Shown: positions 54,464 to 62,637 of the stretch, piece after piece
How positions within the stretch are numbered: the stretch's first letter is position 1
Layout of the letters: each line of letters starts with the position of its first letter
NCBI RefSeq assembly: GCF_014646275.1
Contig: NZ_BMND01000036.1
Coordinates: 1-63,453, forward strand
Direction: 5' to 3'
Length of the DNA stretch: 63,453 bases
From: Streptomyces kronopolitis
GTDB taxonomy: Bacteria; Actinomycetota; Actinomycetes; Streptomycetales; Streptomycetaceae
Notes under the pieces: model-generated
What the model was told of the DNA's origin: nothing
Database searches by the model: none
Seen by the model: the letters and a program-made list of their open reading frames with translations, nothing else
Position numbers and translations under genes: made by a program

Positions 54464-54972
54464 TCGTCCAGCCGTTTTTCGAGGAGGGTGACGGCGTACG
54501 TGCTGCCGCCCGTGCCTGCCTTGTAGGGCTGTTCGCCGACGGCGGTGTAGCCGGCGGACTCGTAGTAGGTGCGCAGGCGGGGGTTGGAGGCGACGCAGTC
54601 CAGGCGGGACCAGGTGCGGCCGGATGCGGCGATGCGCTGTTCGGCATGGGTCAGCAGCGCGCGGCCGGTGCCGGCCGGGGCATGGTCGCGGTCCACCATC
54701 AGCCGGTGGACGTAGCCCGCCTCGGGGGGCCGCACGCCCCAGGCGGGCTCGTCCTGCCACCAGAGTTCGTAGGCGCCCACCAGCCGTCCGGCGGATTCGG
54801 CCAGCCAGACCTCGCCGTCCGCGCGGCGCCGGCGGAAGTGGTCCTCGTCCTTCTCGCCGGGCTTCCACTGGGCGATGCCGTGGGCCTGCATCCAGTGGGC
54901 CGCGGCGTCGTACAGGGCGACCAGGGCGGGCAGATCGGGGCCGTCGTCGGCGAGCCGGAAGGTGAGGTCCAT
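54460..54972 (-). CDS. GNAT-family N-acetyltransferase
   Basis: 170-residue acetyltransferase. The acetyl-CoA site lies around AGYVHRLMVDRDHAPAGTGRALL, followed by LDCVASNPRLRTYYESAGY, a standard GNAT C-terminal motif. ATG 54972 begins the conserved fold (MDLTFRLADDGPDLPALV). The stop lies at the junction with the low-GC scar. Substrate unknown. Confidence 0.87.
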   Translation of the reverse strand: MDLTFRLADDGPDLPALVALYDAAAHWMQAHGIAQWKPGEKDEDHFRRRRADGEVWLAESAGRLVGAYELWWQDEPAWGVRPPEAGYVHRLMVDRDHAPAGTGRALLTHAEQRIAASGRTWSRLDCVASNPRLRTYYESAGYTAVGEQPYKAGTGGSTYAVTLLEKRLDD

Positions 54973-55022
54973 GCCGGGATTGTCCCGGACCGGCGCGGAA
55001 GCCGGGGCCCGGGGCCCGGCGT

Positions 55023-55718
55023 TCAGACCGGCTCGGGGAGGTCCATCAGCCGTCCCACCAGATCGGCGAAGATCCCGTTCTCCGGTTCGTCGGCGAGTAT
55101 CCGCCGGACCACCTGCGCCATCCGCGCGTCGTACGCCGCGCTCACCGCCGCCAGCGCCGCGAAGTCGTGCACCAGCTGGCGTTCCAACTCCGTGCGCGGC
55201 ACCCGGCGGCCGTCCTGCCACAGCAGTGCGGTGGTCTCGGCCAGCGAGACCCAGGAGCGGACCACCATCTCCAGGCGCGGGAACGGCCGGGAGACGTCGA
55301 GGTGGGCGAGGATCTGCTCGAAGGCGGCCTGCCGGACGCCGTCGACCATCACGCCGGTACGGCCCGAACCGATCGCCGGGCCGCCGCGCATCAGCGCCGA
55401 GAACCCCCGGCCGTGCTCCTCGACGAAGTCGAAGAAGCGCTCCATGACCCGCAACAGCCGTGCACCGAGCGGGCCTTCGTGCGGCTCCATGAAGCGCGCG
55501 GTCAGCTCGTCGGCGGCCCAGCGCAGCGCCGCCTCGTACAACTGCTGCTTGCCCGGGAAGTAGTGGTAGACCAGCGGGCGGGAGATCCCGGCGGCCTCGG
55601 CGACCTCGTCGATCGACACGTCCTCGGGCGAACGGTGACTGAAGAGGTCGAGAGCGACGGCGATCAACTGCTCGCGCCGCTCCTCGACACCCATCCTGCG
55701 GCGCGCCACGGTCGTCAT
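55023..55718 (-). CDS. TetR-family transcriptional regulator
   Basis: 231-residue regulator. The HTH reads VSIDEVAEAAGISRPLVYHYFPGKQQLYEAAL. The sensor domain is a helical bundle with a conserved Arg/Trp-rich patch (VVRSWVSLAETTALLW). ATG 55718 has AGGGTGG 5 nt upstream. The gene is 50 bp ahead of the GNAT gene on the same strand, so they may be co-transcribed. Ligand and targets unknown. Confidence 0.9.
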   Translation of the reverse strand: MTTVARRRMGVEERREQLIAVALDLFSHRSPEDVSIDEVAEAAGISRPLVYHYFPGKQQLYEAALRWAADELTARFMEPHEGPLGARLLRVMERFFDFVEEHGRGFSALMRGGPAIGSGRTGVMVDGVRQAAFEQILAHLDVSRPFPRLEMVVRSWVSLAETTALLWQDGRRVPRTELERQLVHDFAALAAVSAAYDARMAQVVRRILADEPENGIFADLVGRLMDLPEPV

Positions 55719-55854
55719 ACCGACCACCCTAACGATCCGGGCCGCGGCACGGAATCGCCTCCGGAATCACGAATCGGGCACGGACCTGGGCTTTTGGCGT
55801 CGTACCGGCCGGAAGTGGGGGAGGCCTCGGCCGGTGCGCGCGGGCCCCCGGCGC

Positions 55855-57825
55855 TCAGTGCAGGGCCTCGATCCGTCCGCCCGCCGCCAGCCGGCCGGCC
55901 AGCTCCGCGCGGTCGCCCGCCCGGGCGGGGGCCGCCAGGAAGCGGCCGGCGGCCTGGGCGTGCACCCCGTCCCGGGCGGTGATCGAGGTGACCTGCCGGC
56001 TGCCCGCGGCCAGCAGCCACCAGGTGCCGGCGGGGGACTTCCACAGGACTCCGGCCAGCGCCCGGGGCGCCCGCGGGCCGCAGGCCGTGCCGCCCTCGGT
56101 GCGCGCGGTGACCGAGCCCGCCGCGTAGGGCGCGCCGTGCGGCGCCGGGGTCTGGATCTGGGCCATCGCACGGCTGCCCGCGCCGCGCCAGGTCTCGGCG
56201 CGGGTGCACAGCCAGGCCGCGAGGCCGGAGCCCGCGGGCAGCGGCTGACGGGCGAACTCCCAGGCGTTGACGGTGCGTACGCCCTGCCCGCGCAGCGTGG
56301 CCAGCTGGCAGGCGGTCCGCGCCCAGGCGGTCCTGGCCGGACGTGCGGTCACCCCGCCCGGCTTGCGCGGCGTGCCGTACGTCAGGCGCGCCGGGGCCAG
56401 TTCCCCGAGATCGGTCAGCAACGGGCCGCCGGTCCGCAGCGCCGGCCAGGTCGTGCACTTCTCCGCGGGCTGCGGGGTGGGCACGGGGGTGGTGACCCCG
56501 TCGGCCCCGATCGCCACCGGCTGGCCCGGCGCGTCCGGCCGGACGAGGTCGACCAGCCGCGCCGACCTCACCCAGGGCGCGGTCAGATAGCGCACATTGC
56601 CCTGCGTACGGCTGACCACCAGGGCGCTCGCCGCGTCGCCGGCCGCGCCGTCCACCCGGGCGAAGTCCAGCGCGGCACCCGTGCCGTCGCCCTGGCCCTC
56701 GCCGTCCGCGGCCTCCGCGTAACGCACCACCCGCAGCCCGTCGTGCAGCAGCACCACCACGGCGTGGTCGACCACCCCCGCGAACAGCAGCTGGGCCGGT
56801 CCGGCCGCCGGGCCCGCCGCGGTCCCCGGCGTCGCCGACACCTGCACCCCGGTGCCCGGCCTGGCCCACACGGCCAGCGCCCGGCGCAGCAGCGCCTTGT
56901 CGTGGATCCGGTCGCCGCGGGCGGGCCAGGCGGCGAAGTCCTGCCGCGCGGCCTGCTTCCAGGCGGTCGCGGAGGTCACCGTCAGCTTCCCGGGGTCCAG
57001 GGCCGCCTCGGCCGCGGCGTTCTGCGCATACGGCGGCGCCGCGGCGCCGTCCGGGCCCCAGCCGTCGCCCGGCATGCCCAGCAGCGCCCCGCACACCAGC
57101 ACCGCCGCGCTCGCCGCCAGCACCGCCCGGCCGTGCTGCCGCCGCCGGATCAGATCCGTCGGCCGGGCCTGGAGCGCGCAGGGGTCGAACTCCGGTGACT
57201 CCAGCAGCGAGCGGTCCCGGCTGCCGGCCGGGGTCGCGGCCCGGTCCGCCTCGTCCAGCGCCTCACGGGCGTGCACCACCCCGGCCGCCTCCAGCACCCG
57301 GCGCGCCTCGGGCGTGCTCAGCCGCTCCAGATCGCGCAGCACGAACGCCGCCCGGGCCGGGCCGGACAGCGCCGACAGTGCCTGGTCCAGCGCGAGTTCA
57401 TCCGCGCCGCCGGACCGCGGGAACAGCCGCAGGCCCCACACCTGGGGGAACAGCGGCGGCCGGCGCAGCGCGCGGCGGCCGGACAGCGCGGCCCGCAGGA
57501 CCCGCAGCCGCACGAAGGCGTAGCCGGGGTCGATCGCTGCGTCCGTGCCGGCGCGCTGGGCGGGCAGCCCGAGGCCGCGGGTGGAGCTGCGCTGGCGCGG
57601 CAGGGTCCGCTGCACCACGCCGTGCGCGGCCAGCACCCGGCGGCCGCGGCTCCGGCCGGGCGGCAGCACGAGATAGGCCAGCCGGACCAGCCGGGGGTAG
57701 TGCTCCACCAGCGCCGCTTCGGCCTGCTCGACGTCGATGACGTCGCCGAGCTCCTCGCCGCCGGCGGGGGAGGGGCGGTCCACGCGCCGGGGTGTCGCCT
57801 GCTGCTGTCTCTGCTGCTGCTTCAC
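55855..57825 (-). CDS. Sigma-70-like N-terminus fused to a membrane anchor and extracytoplasmic domain
   Basis: 656-residue protein (GTG 57825). After a Gln-rich start (KQQQRQQQ), residues ~30-190 resemble degenerate ECF sigma regions 2 and 4 (VEHYPRLVRLAYLVLPPG; LSALSGPARAAFVLRDLERLS). An Arg-rich stretch (RPTDLIRRRQHGR) and one TM helix (AVLAASAAVLVCGALLG, about 231-250) follow. The remaining ~400 residues lie outside; they are Ala/Gly-rich and include a Cys pair region (EKCTTWPALR, RTACQLATLR) and GTWWLLAAGSRQVTSI. I know such sigma-like membrane proteins only as uncharacterised actinobacterial proteins. Whether it still binds RNA polymerase or DNA is unknown. Confidence 0.75.
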   Translation of the reverse strand: MKQQQRQQQATPRRVDRPSPAGGEELGDVIDVEQAEAALVEHYPRLVRLAYLVLPPGRSRGRRVLAAHGVVQRTLPRQRSSTRGLGLPAQRAGTDAAIDPGYAFVRLRVLRAALSGRRALRRPPLFPQVWGLRLFPRSGGADELALDQALSALSGPARAAFVLRDLERLSTPEARRVLEAAGVVHAREALDEADRAATPAGSRDRSLLESPEFDPCALQARPTDLIRRRQHGRAVLAASAAVLVCGALLGMPGDGWGPDGAAAPPYAQNAAAEAALDPGKLTVTSATAWKQAARQDFAAWPARGDRIHDKALLRRALAVWARPGTGVQVSATPGTAAGPAAGPAQLLFAGVVDHAVVVLLHDGLRVVRYAEAADGEGQGDGTGAALDFARVDGAAGDAASALVVSRTQGNVRYLTAPWVRSARLVDLVRPDAPGQPVAIGADGVTTPVPTPQPAEKCTTWPALRTGGPLLTDLGELAPARLTYGTPRKPGGVTARPARTAWARTACQLATLRGQGVRTVNAWEFARQPLPAGSGLAAWLCTRAETWRGAGSRAMAQIQTPAPHGAPYAAGSVTARTEGGTACGPRAPRALAGVLWKSPAGTWWLLAAGSRQVTSITARDGVHAQAAGRFLAAPARAGDRAELAGRLAAGGRIEALH

Positions 57826-57957
57826 GTTCGGTGAAACGAGTGAATCCTGTGATGGTCACCGGCGCCGCGCGGGCCCCGGCGGGCCGCCGCACACGGCCGG
57901 GGGGCCACCGCGGTGTGCCCCGCGGTGGCCGCCCGGCCGCTGTCCCGGAGTCCGGCG

Positions 57958-58188
57958 TCAGTGCTTCAGGTCGAACTCACCGTCGCGCGCGCCGAGGACG
58001 AACGCCCGCCACTCCCCCTCGGTGTAGCGCAGGACCACATCGGGGTCCGTGGAGTTGCGCATGGCGACCGCGCCGCGCTCCAGGAAGGCGATCTCCACCG
58101 CTTCCTCCGCGTCGCCCGGGGCGCGCTGCCAGGTGGCGTCGGAGATGTCCAGGGCGTAGAGCCACTCCTTCTCCGCTGCGGCACTCAT
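57958..58188 (-). CDS. DUF397-family small protein
   Basis: 76-residue protein with the DUF397 layout: WLYALDISDATWQRA, then VEIAFLERGAVAMRNSTDPD and EWRAFVLGARDGEFDL at the end. In Streptomyces these are usually paired with an XRE-type helix-turn-helix gene and an anti-sigma-like kinase, and are linked to development. Here no HTH partner is adjacent, so this is a solitary copy. It lies 132 bp before the sigma-like membrane gene and 32 bp after the GH89 gene on the same strand. Confidence 0.85.
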   Translation of the reverse strand: MSAAAEKEWLYALDISDATWQRAPGDAEEAVEIAFLERGAVAMRNSTDPDVVLRYTEGEWRAFVLGARDGEFDLKH

Positions 58189-58220
58189 ACCGTCATCCCC
58201 TCATTCGTGGTGCGTTGGGG

Positions 58221-61200
58221 TCAGCGTACGCGGTGCCCGGGGGTGCTTCCAGTGACCGTCCAGCGACGGAAGGTGGCCGATCCGCGGTCCCCGGTACCGG
58301 AGTTGGCGGCCGACTGGTGCAGCCCGGTGTCCTGCCGGGCGGCGGCTCCGGGGACCGTGACGGTGGCGATCTCGCGCCAGGTGGCGCCGCCGTCGGTGGA
58401 GCAGGCGCCGGTGTACGCGGCGGAGCGCCCCGCGTCCGGGCCGCGGGTCAGCCGCAGCAGGACGGGCGCGGTGACGCCGGTCAGGCGCCGGTAGGTGTCC
58501 AGGGTGCCGTCGCCGCCGGAGTCGTAGGACAGCACGACGCCGTTGGCGGGCGTCACGGACAGGTTGAGGAAGCCGAGGGCGTCGGGGGAGCCGGCGGCGG
58601 GGGCGGCGAGCCGGTTGCGGACGACGAGGCCGGCGCGGGCCCACGGGCCGGTCGGCTCCTGCGCGGTCACCTCGGCCGTCACGGTGCCGCCCGCGGCGAG
58701 CGCGCCCGGCCGGTAGACCGCGCCGAACTCGGCGGTGGCCTTCCACAGGTCGGCGCCCGCGCCGTCGATCGCGAACCGGTCGCCGAGCTGGCCGAAGACC
58801 GCCGCGTTGGTGGTGGTCGTGCGCAGTTCGCGATCCAGCGGCCCGGCCACGAACAGGGTGCCGTGGTGGGCGGCGCGCACCCGCGGCTCGCCCTTCGGCC
58901 CGTAGTCGGCGCTCAGGGCGTACGGCAGCGCCTCCAGCGGGTCGGTGAGCGGGCCGGCGGGCGCGGTGACCCGCCAGCGGGCCCGGCCGGTGCCGCCGGG
59001 CGGGAGCGAGGGCAGCGACACCGGCCCCCGCGCGGCGGCCTCGACGCCGGTCAGGGCGAAGTCGACCCGGCCGGTCGCGCGCAGCCCGTTGACGTTGCGC
59101 AGCGCCGCGGTGACGGTGGCGCGGCCGCCCGGCGGCAGCGCGGACGGGCTCGCGGTGACGGTGACGGTGCCCTGGTAGGGGGCCCGGGCGAGGGTGTCGT
59201 GGACCCGCTGCGCGGTGCGGTGGGCGTCGGCGGTGGGGTGCAGCGGGTGCGCGGTGCGCTCATGGGTCCAGGGCTCCTCGCGGGCGTACCAGTCGAAGGG
59301 CTTGGGCGGCCGGTCCGCCGCCAGCGCGTCGGCGAGCTCGGCCAAGTAGGCCTGCCACTGCGGGAGATGGACCTCGCCGATCAGGCCGTGCCAGTCGCGG
59401 TTGGCGTAGTTGGCGAGCGCGCCGCCGTCGGCGGTGGCCCGGTCCGCCCAGGTGGTGAGCAGCGCCCGGGCGCTGTGCTCCAGACGGGCGGCCTCCTCGG
59501 GGCCGGACGCCATCGCCCGGGCGTCCGCCAGCCACGGCCCCAGCAGGAACTGCCGGTGCGCGCCGGTGACGTCCTCGCTGAGCCGCATCAGCCGCAGCCA
59601 CAGCCCGGACAGCGCACGGAACGTGGCCCGGTCCTTGCGCCGGTAGGCCTCCTGGAGCTGCCCGATCAGCTGCCAGGACCGGTTGGCCAGCGCCTGGCGG
59701 GCGGCGTCGGTCAGATCGTGGCGGTAGGCGTCGGAGCCGCGCAGCGCGGGGCGGACGGCCAGCAGCGCGGCGAACGCGGTGTCGAAGGCCGCCGGGTCGA
59801 AGGCGGGGGTGTGGGTGGCGTAGACGGTGCCGGAGCGGGCGGCCAGGTCGGGGCGGGCGGCGAAGACCGAGTCGTGCGGGCGGCCGTCCTTGCTGGAGAT
59901 CTCGTAGGCGCTGGTGCCCAGCGCGGCGAACGCGGCGCGGGCGCCCTCGTCGCGTTCCCCGTAGCGCAGGTCGGCGTAGCCGTCGAACCAGGCGGCGCGG
60001 TCCACCGGACGCTCCCGCCAGGCGAGTTCGCTGAACAGCTCGAACGCGGCCGGGTCGCGCTCGGCGGCCTCCGGCATGTACGCGGTCCCGGCGAGCCTGC
60101 TGCCCGGCTTGTCGCGCCAGGCCGGGAAGCGCTCGGCCCAGACGTGCGTCTTGGCGCCGACGGTGGTGCGGCCGCCGAAGTTGGGGATGGAGCCGAAGGC
60201 GTACGGCACCCCGCCCCAGTCCCGCTCCCGGTCGGTGACCGTCTCCAGGTCGCTGAGGCCGTCCACGATCAGCATCCGGTCGTGGTCGACGGCGTCCAGC
60301 AGATCGCGCCGCGGATTGCCCTGCCAGCCCAGGATCACCCAGGTCGCGCCGGGGCGGGCGGTGCGCAGCGCCTTCTCGACGGCGCGCGCGGCGTCCGGCA
60401 CCGGGACGTCGCCGGGGTCACCGCCCTCGTGCAGCAGATCCATCTTGAAGTGGTCGGCGGGGCCCAGGAGTTGCTCCTGGTGGCGGTAGAAGGCGGCGGC
60501 CACCCCGGCGAAGGACGCGGTGCGCGGATCGAGCCAGTCGGGGCGGGCCAGGCCCGACCAGGTGCCCTGCGGCACGGTGCGGGCGCCGGGGTTGCGGGCG
60601 GCGAAACCGCCGGGGACGGTGCCGAAGTAGCCGGGCAGGACGGGGCGCATGCCCAGTGCGCGCAGCCGGTCGGTGATCCGCCTGCCCAACTCGGCCCGCT
60701 TGGCGATCAGTTCGGTACTGGTGGGGCCGCCGTAGCCGCTCATGTTCTGCAGCAGCCACCACGGCTGGTGCGAGGGCGCCGGGATCCAGGCGCGGGCCTC
60801 GGCGTCGGAGTAGCCGAAGCCGGTCAGCAGCCGGTGGTAGACGGCCTCGGCGCCCGGGGTGACCAGCACCTCGTTGACCCCGTGCAGCGCCAGCACGTCG
60901 ATCATCCGCTCCCAGCGCGGCCAGTCGGCGTACGGGGCGGTGTAGCCGTCGTGGGTGTCGTTGAGGGCGAAGCGGTGCGGCAGGGCGGTGGCGCGCGCGA
61001 CGGGGGAGGCCGGGGCGGGCAGCCGGGCGGGCAGGTCCACCTGGTCGCCGGCCCAGGTCAGATGCGCCCGGCAGGTGTATTTGAGGTACCAGTGGACGCC
61101 GGTCAGCAGCACCGCGGGCGTGGTCCCGGCGACCGTGATCCGGCCCGTGCGGCCCTCGACGCGGAAGCGGTCGTCGGGGCCGTCCGGGGCGAGCGCCACC

Positions 61201-61391
61201 AGCCGGAACTGGTCGGCGTGGCCGGGCAGCAGCCGGGTCAGCGCGGCCCGGGCCGGTGCGGTGTCGTACGCCGGTGCCCGCTCCCGGAGGCGGCCGGTCC
61301 GCCCGGGGGCGGGGGTGGCCCCGCCGAGCGCCACCCCCGCACCGATCGCTCCGGCGGTCCCCAGCACTGCGCGTCGTGACGGTCGGCTCAC
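58221..61391 (-). CDS. Secreted alpha-N-acetylglucosaminidase, GH89
   Basis: 1056-residue exported hydrolase. A Tat signal (SRPSRRAVLGTAGAIGAG) is followed by the three-part NAGLU fold: small N-domain, (alpha/beta)8 barrel with RFALNDTHDGYTAPYADW, WLLQNMSGYGGP, RPVLPGYFGTVP and DLLHEGGDPGD, then an all-helical C-domain (ANRSWQLIGQLQEAY, NRDWHGLI). About 330 further residues form a NEW3-like beta domain (TVTVTASPSALPPGGRATV) and a concanavalin-like C-terminal module. It releases terminal alpha-GlcNAc from glycans. GTG 61391 is preferred because GGGGG lies 6 nt upstream; a GTG four codons earlier is possible. Confidence 0.93.
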   Translation of the reverse strand: MSRPSRRAVLGTAGAIGAGVALGGATPAPGRTGRLRERAPAYDTAPARAALTRLLPGHADQFRLVALAPDGPDDRFRVEGRTGRITVAGTTPAVLLTGVHWYLKYTCRAHLTWAGDQVDLPARLPAPASPVARATALPHRFALNDTHDGYTAPYADWPRWERMIDVLALHGVNEVLVTPGAEAVYHRLLTGFGYSDAEARAWIPAPSHQPWWLLQNMSGYGGPTSTELIAKRAELGRRITDRLRALGMRPVLPGYFGTVPGGFAARNPGARTVPQGTWSGLARPDWLDPRTASFAGVAAAFYRHQEQLLGPADHFKMDLLHEGGDPGDVPVPDAARAVEKALRTARPGATWVILGWQGNPRRDLLDAVDHDRMLIVDGLSDLETVTDRERDWGGVPYAFGSIPNFGGRTTVGAKTHVWAERFPAWRDKPGSRLAGTAYMPEAAERDPAAFELFSELAWRERPVDRAAWFDGYADLRYGERDEGARAAFAALGTSAYEISSKDGRPHDSVFAARPDLAARSGTVYATHTPAFDPAAFDTAFAALLAVRPALRGSDAYRHDLTDAARQALANRSWQLIGQLQEAYRRKDRATFRALSGLWLRLMRLSEDVTGAHRQFLLGPWLADARAMASGPEEAARLEHSARALLTTWADRATADGGALANYANRDWHGLIGEVHLPQWQAYLAELADALAADRPPKPFDWYAREEPWTHERTAHPLHPTADAHRTAQRVHDTLARAPYQGTVTVTASPSALPPGGRATVTAALRNVNGLRATGRVDFALTGVEAAARGPVSLPSLPPGGTGRARWRVTAPAGPLTDPLEALPYALSADYGPKGEPRVRAAHHGTLFVAGPLDRELRTTTTNAAVFGQLGDRFAIDGAGADLWKATAEFGAVYRPGALAAGGTVTAEVTAQEPTGPWARAGLVVRNRLAAPAAGSPDALGFLNLSVTPANGVVLSYDSGGDGTLDTYRRLTGVTAPVLLRLTRGPDAGRSAAYTGACSTDGGATWREIATVTVPGAAARQDTGLHQSAANSGTGDRGSATFRRWTVTGSTPGHRVR

Positions 61392-61809
61392 GTGTGCCCC
61401 CACTGCTCGGTGGTTACAACGGTCGCGGGTGTGGGGGGCACGCTAACGGGCTGTCAGCCACGCTCCAAGTACGCCCCGGCCCGTCCCGGCCGCCCCCGGG
61501 GCCGTGCCGTCACCGGCCGGGACGCCGCGGAGGCCCGGCGGGCCCGGCCTCCACCGCAGGTCGGAGCGTGCCGGTCCCGGGCGCCGCCCCGGACGGCGGC
61601 GACCAGTGTTCGGCGGACCCTCATCCCTTCGCTCCCTGGGCTTCACGCGCCCGGCCGGCGGACCCGGGAACAGTCTTCCGCGTAGAGAAGGGCCAGGTCA
61701 CCGGGGTGCGCCCGCACCCGGCGCCGCCCCGGTACCGCATTTCGGCCGGCCCCCGACGTCTCCCCGCCCGTCGACTCGCACCGCCTCCCCACTCCCCATG
61801 GAGGGCTCC
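61392..61809. other. 418-bp divergent promoter gap
   Basis: Lies between the GH89 gene and the acyltransferase operon. The frame of the acyltransferase stays open leftward to 61504, but that stretch reads Arg/Pro/Gly-rich low-complexity protein and is not included. Several GC-rich hairpins occur (for example around 61530-61551), but no clear operator or promoter. Confidence 0.5.
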
Positions 61810-62637
61810 ATGAGCGTGACATCGACCGCGTCCGCCGTCCCCGTCCCCACTCCCGTCCCCGCCTCCACGGCCGTCACTCCCGTGCCCGCCGCCCCGGCCC
61901 CGGCGGCCGCCCCCGCCGTCCCCGGCTACACCGCGGAGATCGCCGACAGCACCGAGCAGATCCGGGCCGCCCAGCGGCTGCGCCACCGGGTCTTCGCCGG
62001 TGAGATGGGCGCCACCCTGCACTCGCCGCTGGCCGGCCACGACATCGACGACGTCGACGCGCTCGCCGACCACCTCGTCGTCACCCACACCGCCACCGGC
62101 GAGGTGGTCGGCACCTACCGGCTGCTGCCGCCCGGCCGCAGCACGCGGCTGTACTCCGACGGCGAGTTCGACCTCGGCGCTCTGGCCGGGCTGCGCCCCT
62201 CCCTCATCGAGGCCGGCCGCTCCTGCGTGCATCCCGACCACCGCAACGGCGCCGTGATGACGCAGATGTGGGCCGCGCTCGCCCGCTACACCCTGCTCTC
62301 CGGGCACCGCTACCTCGCCGGCTGCGCCTCCGTCCCGCTCGCCGACGGCGGCACCGCCGCCACCCACGCCTGGGAACTGGGCCGCACCCGCCACGCCGCC
62401 CCGCCCGGGCTCCAGGTCACCCCGCACCACCCCTGGCACGCGGCCACCCCGCTCCCCGGCCGCCCCAGCCTCGCCCAGCTGCCGCCGCTGCTCCGCGGCT
62501 ACCTGCGCATCGGGGCCGTCATCTGCGGCGCGCCCGCCCACGACCCCGAGTTCGACGTCGCCGACTTCTTCGTCGTGCTGGACATGGAGCGGCTGGACGA
62601 CCGCTACCGGCGCTACTTCCTCGGCGAGGAGCGGTGA
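61810..62637 (+). CDS. GNAT/hemolysin-like N-acyltransferase (OlsB-like)
   Basis: 275-residue enzyme. After a ~45-residue Pro/Ala-rich start, the OlsB/acyl-homoserine-lactone-synthase-like fold follows: IRAAQRLRHRVFAGEMG, HDIDDVDALADHLVV, VGTYRLLPPG, EAGRSCVHPDHRNGAVM, ending in DVADFFVVLDMERL. Family members transfer a 3-hydroxyacyl chain to an amino acid, usually ornithine. The start ATG 61810 has GGAGGG 4 nt upstream. It is coupled by a GTGA overlap to a PlsC-type acyltransferase, the second step of ornithine-lipid synthesis. Ornithine as acceptor is inferred. Confidence 0.83.
   Translation: MSVTSTASAVPVPTPVPASTAVTPVPAAPAPAAAPAVPGYTAEIADSTEQIRAAQRLRHRVFAGEMGATLHSPLAGHDIDDVDALADHLVVTHTATGEVVGTYRLLPPGRSTRLYSDGEFDLGALAGLRPSLIEAGRSCVHPDHRNGAVMTQMWAALARYTLLSGHRYLAGCASVPLADGGTAATHAWELGRTRHAAPPGLQVTPHHPWHAATPLPGRPSLAQLPPLLRGYLRIGAVICGAPAHDPEFDVADFFVVLDMERLDDRYRRYFLGEER

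Noticed and set aside
57798..57825. CTG/CAG triplet run at the start of the sigma-like gene
   Set aside because: Only a few imperfect triplets coding for a Gln-rich start; too short and irregular to call a microsatellite or regulatory repeat.
61504..61809. Upstream in-frame extension of the OlsB-like gene
   Set aside because: Arg/Pro/Gly-rich low complexity; the ATG at 61810 has an excellent GGAGGG site and directly precedes the family fold region.
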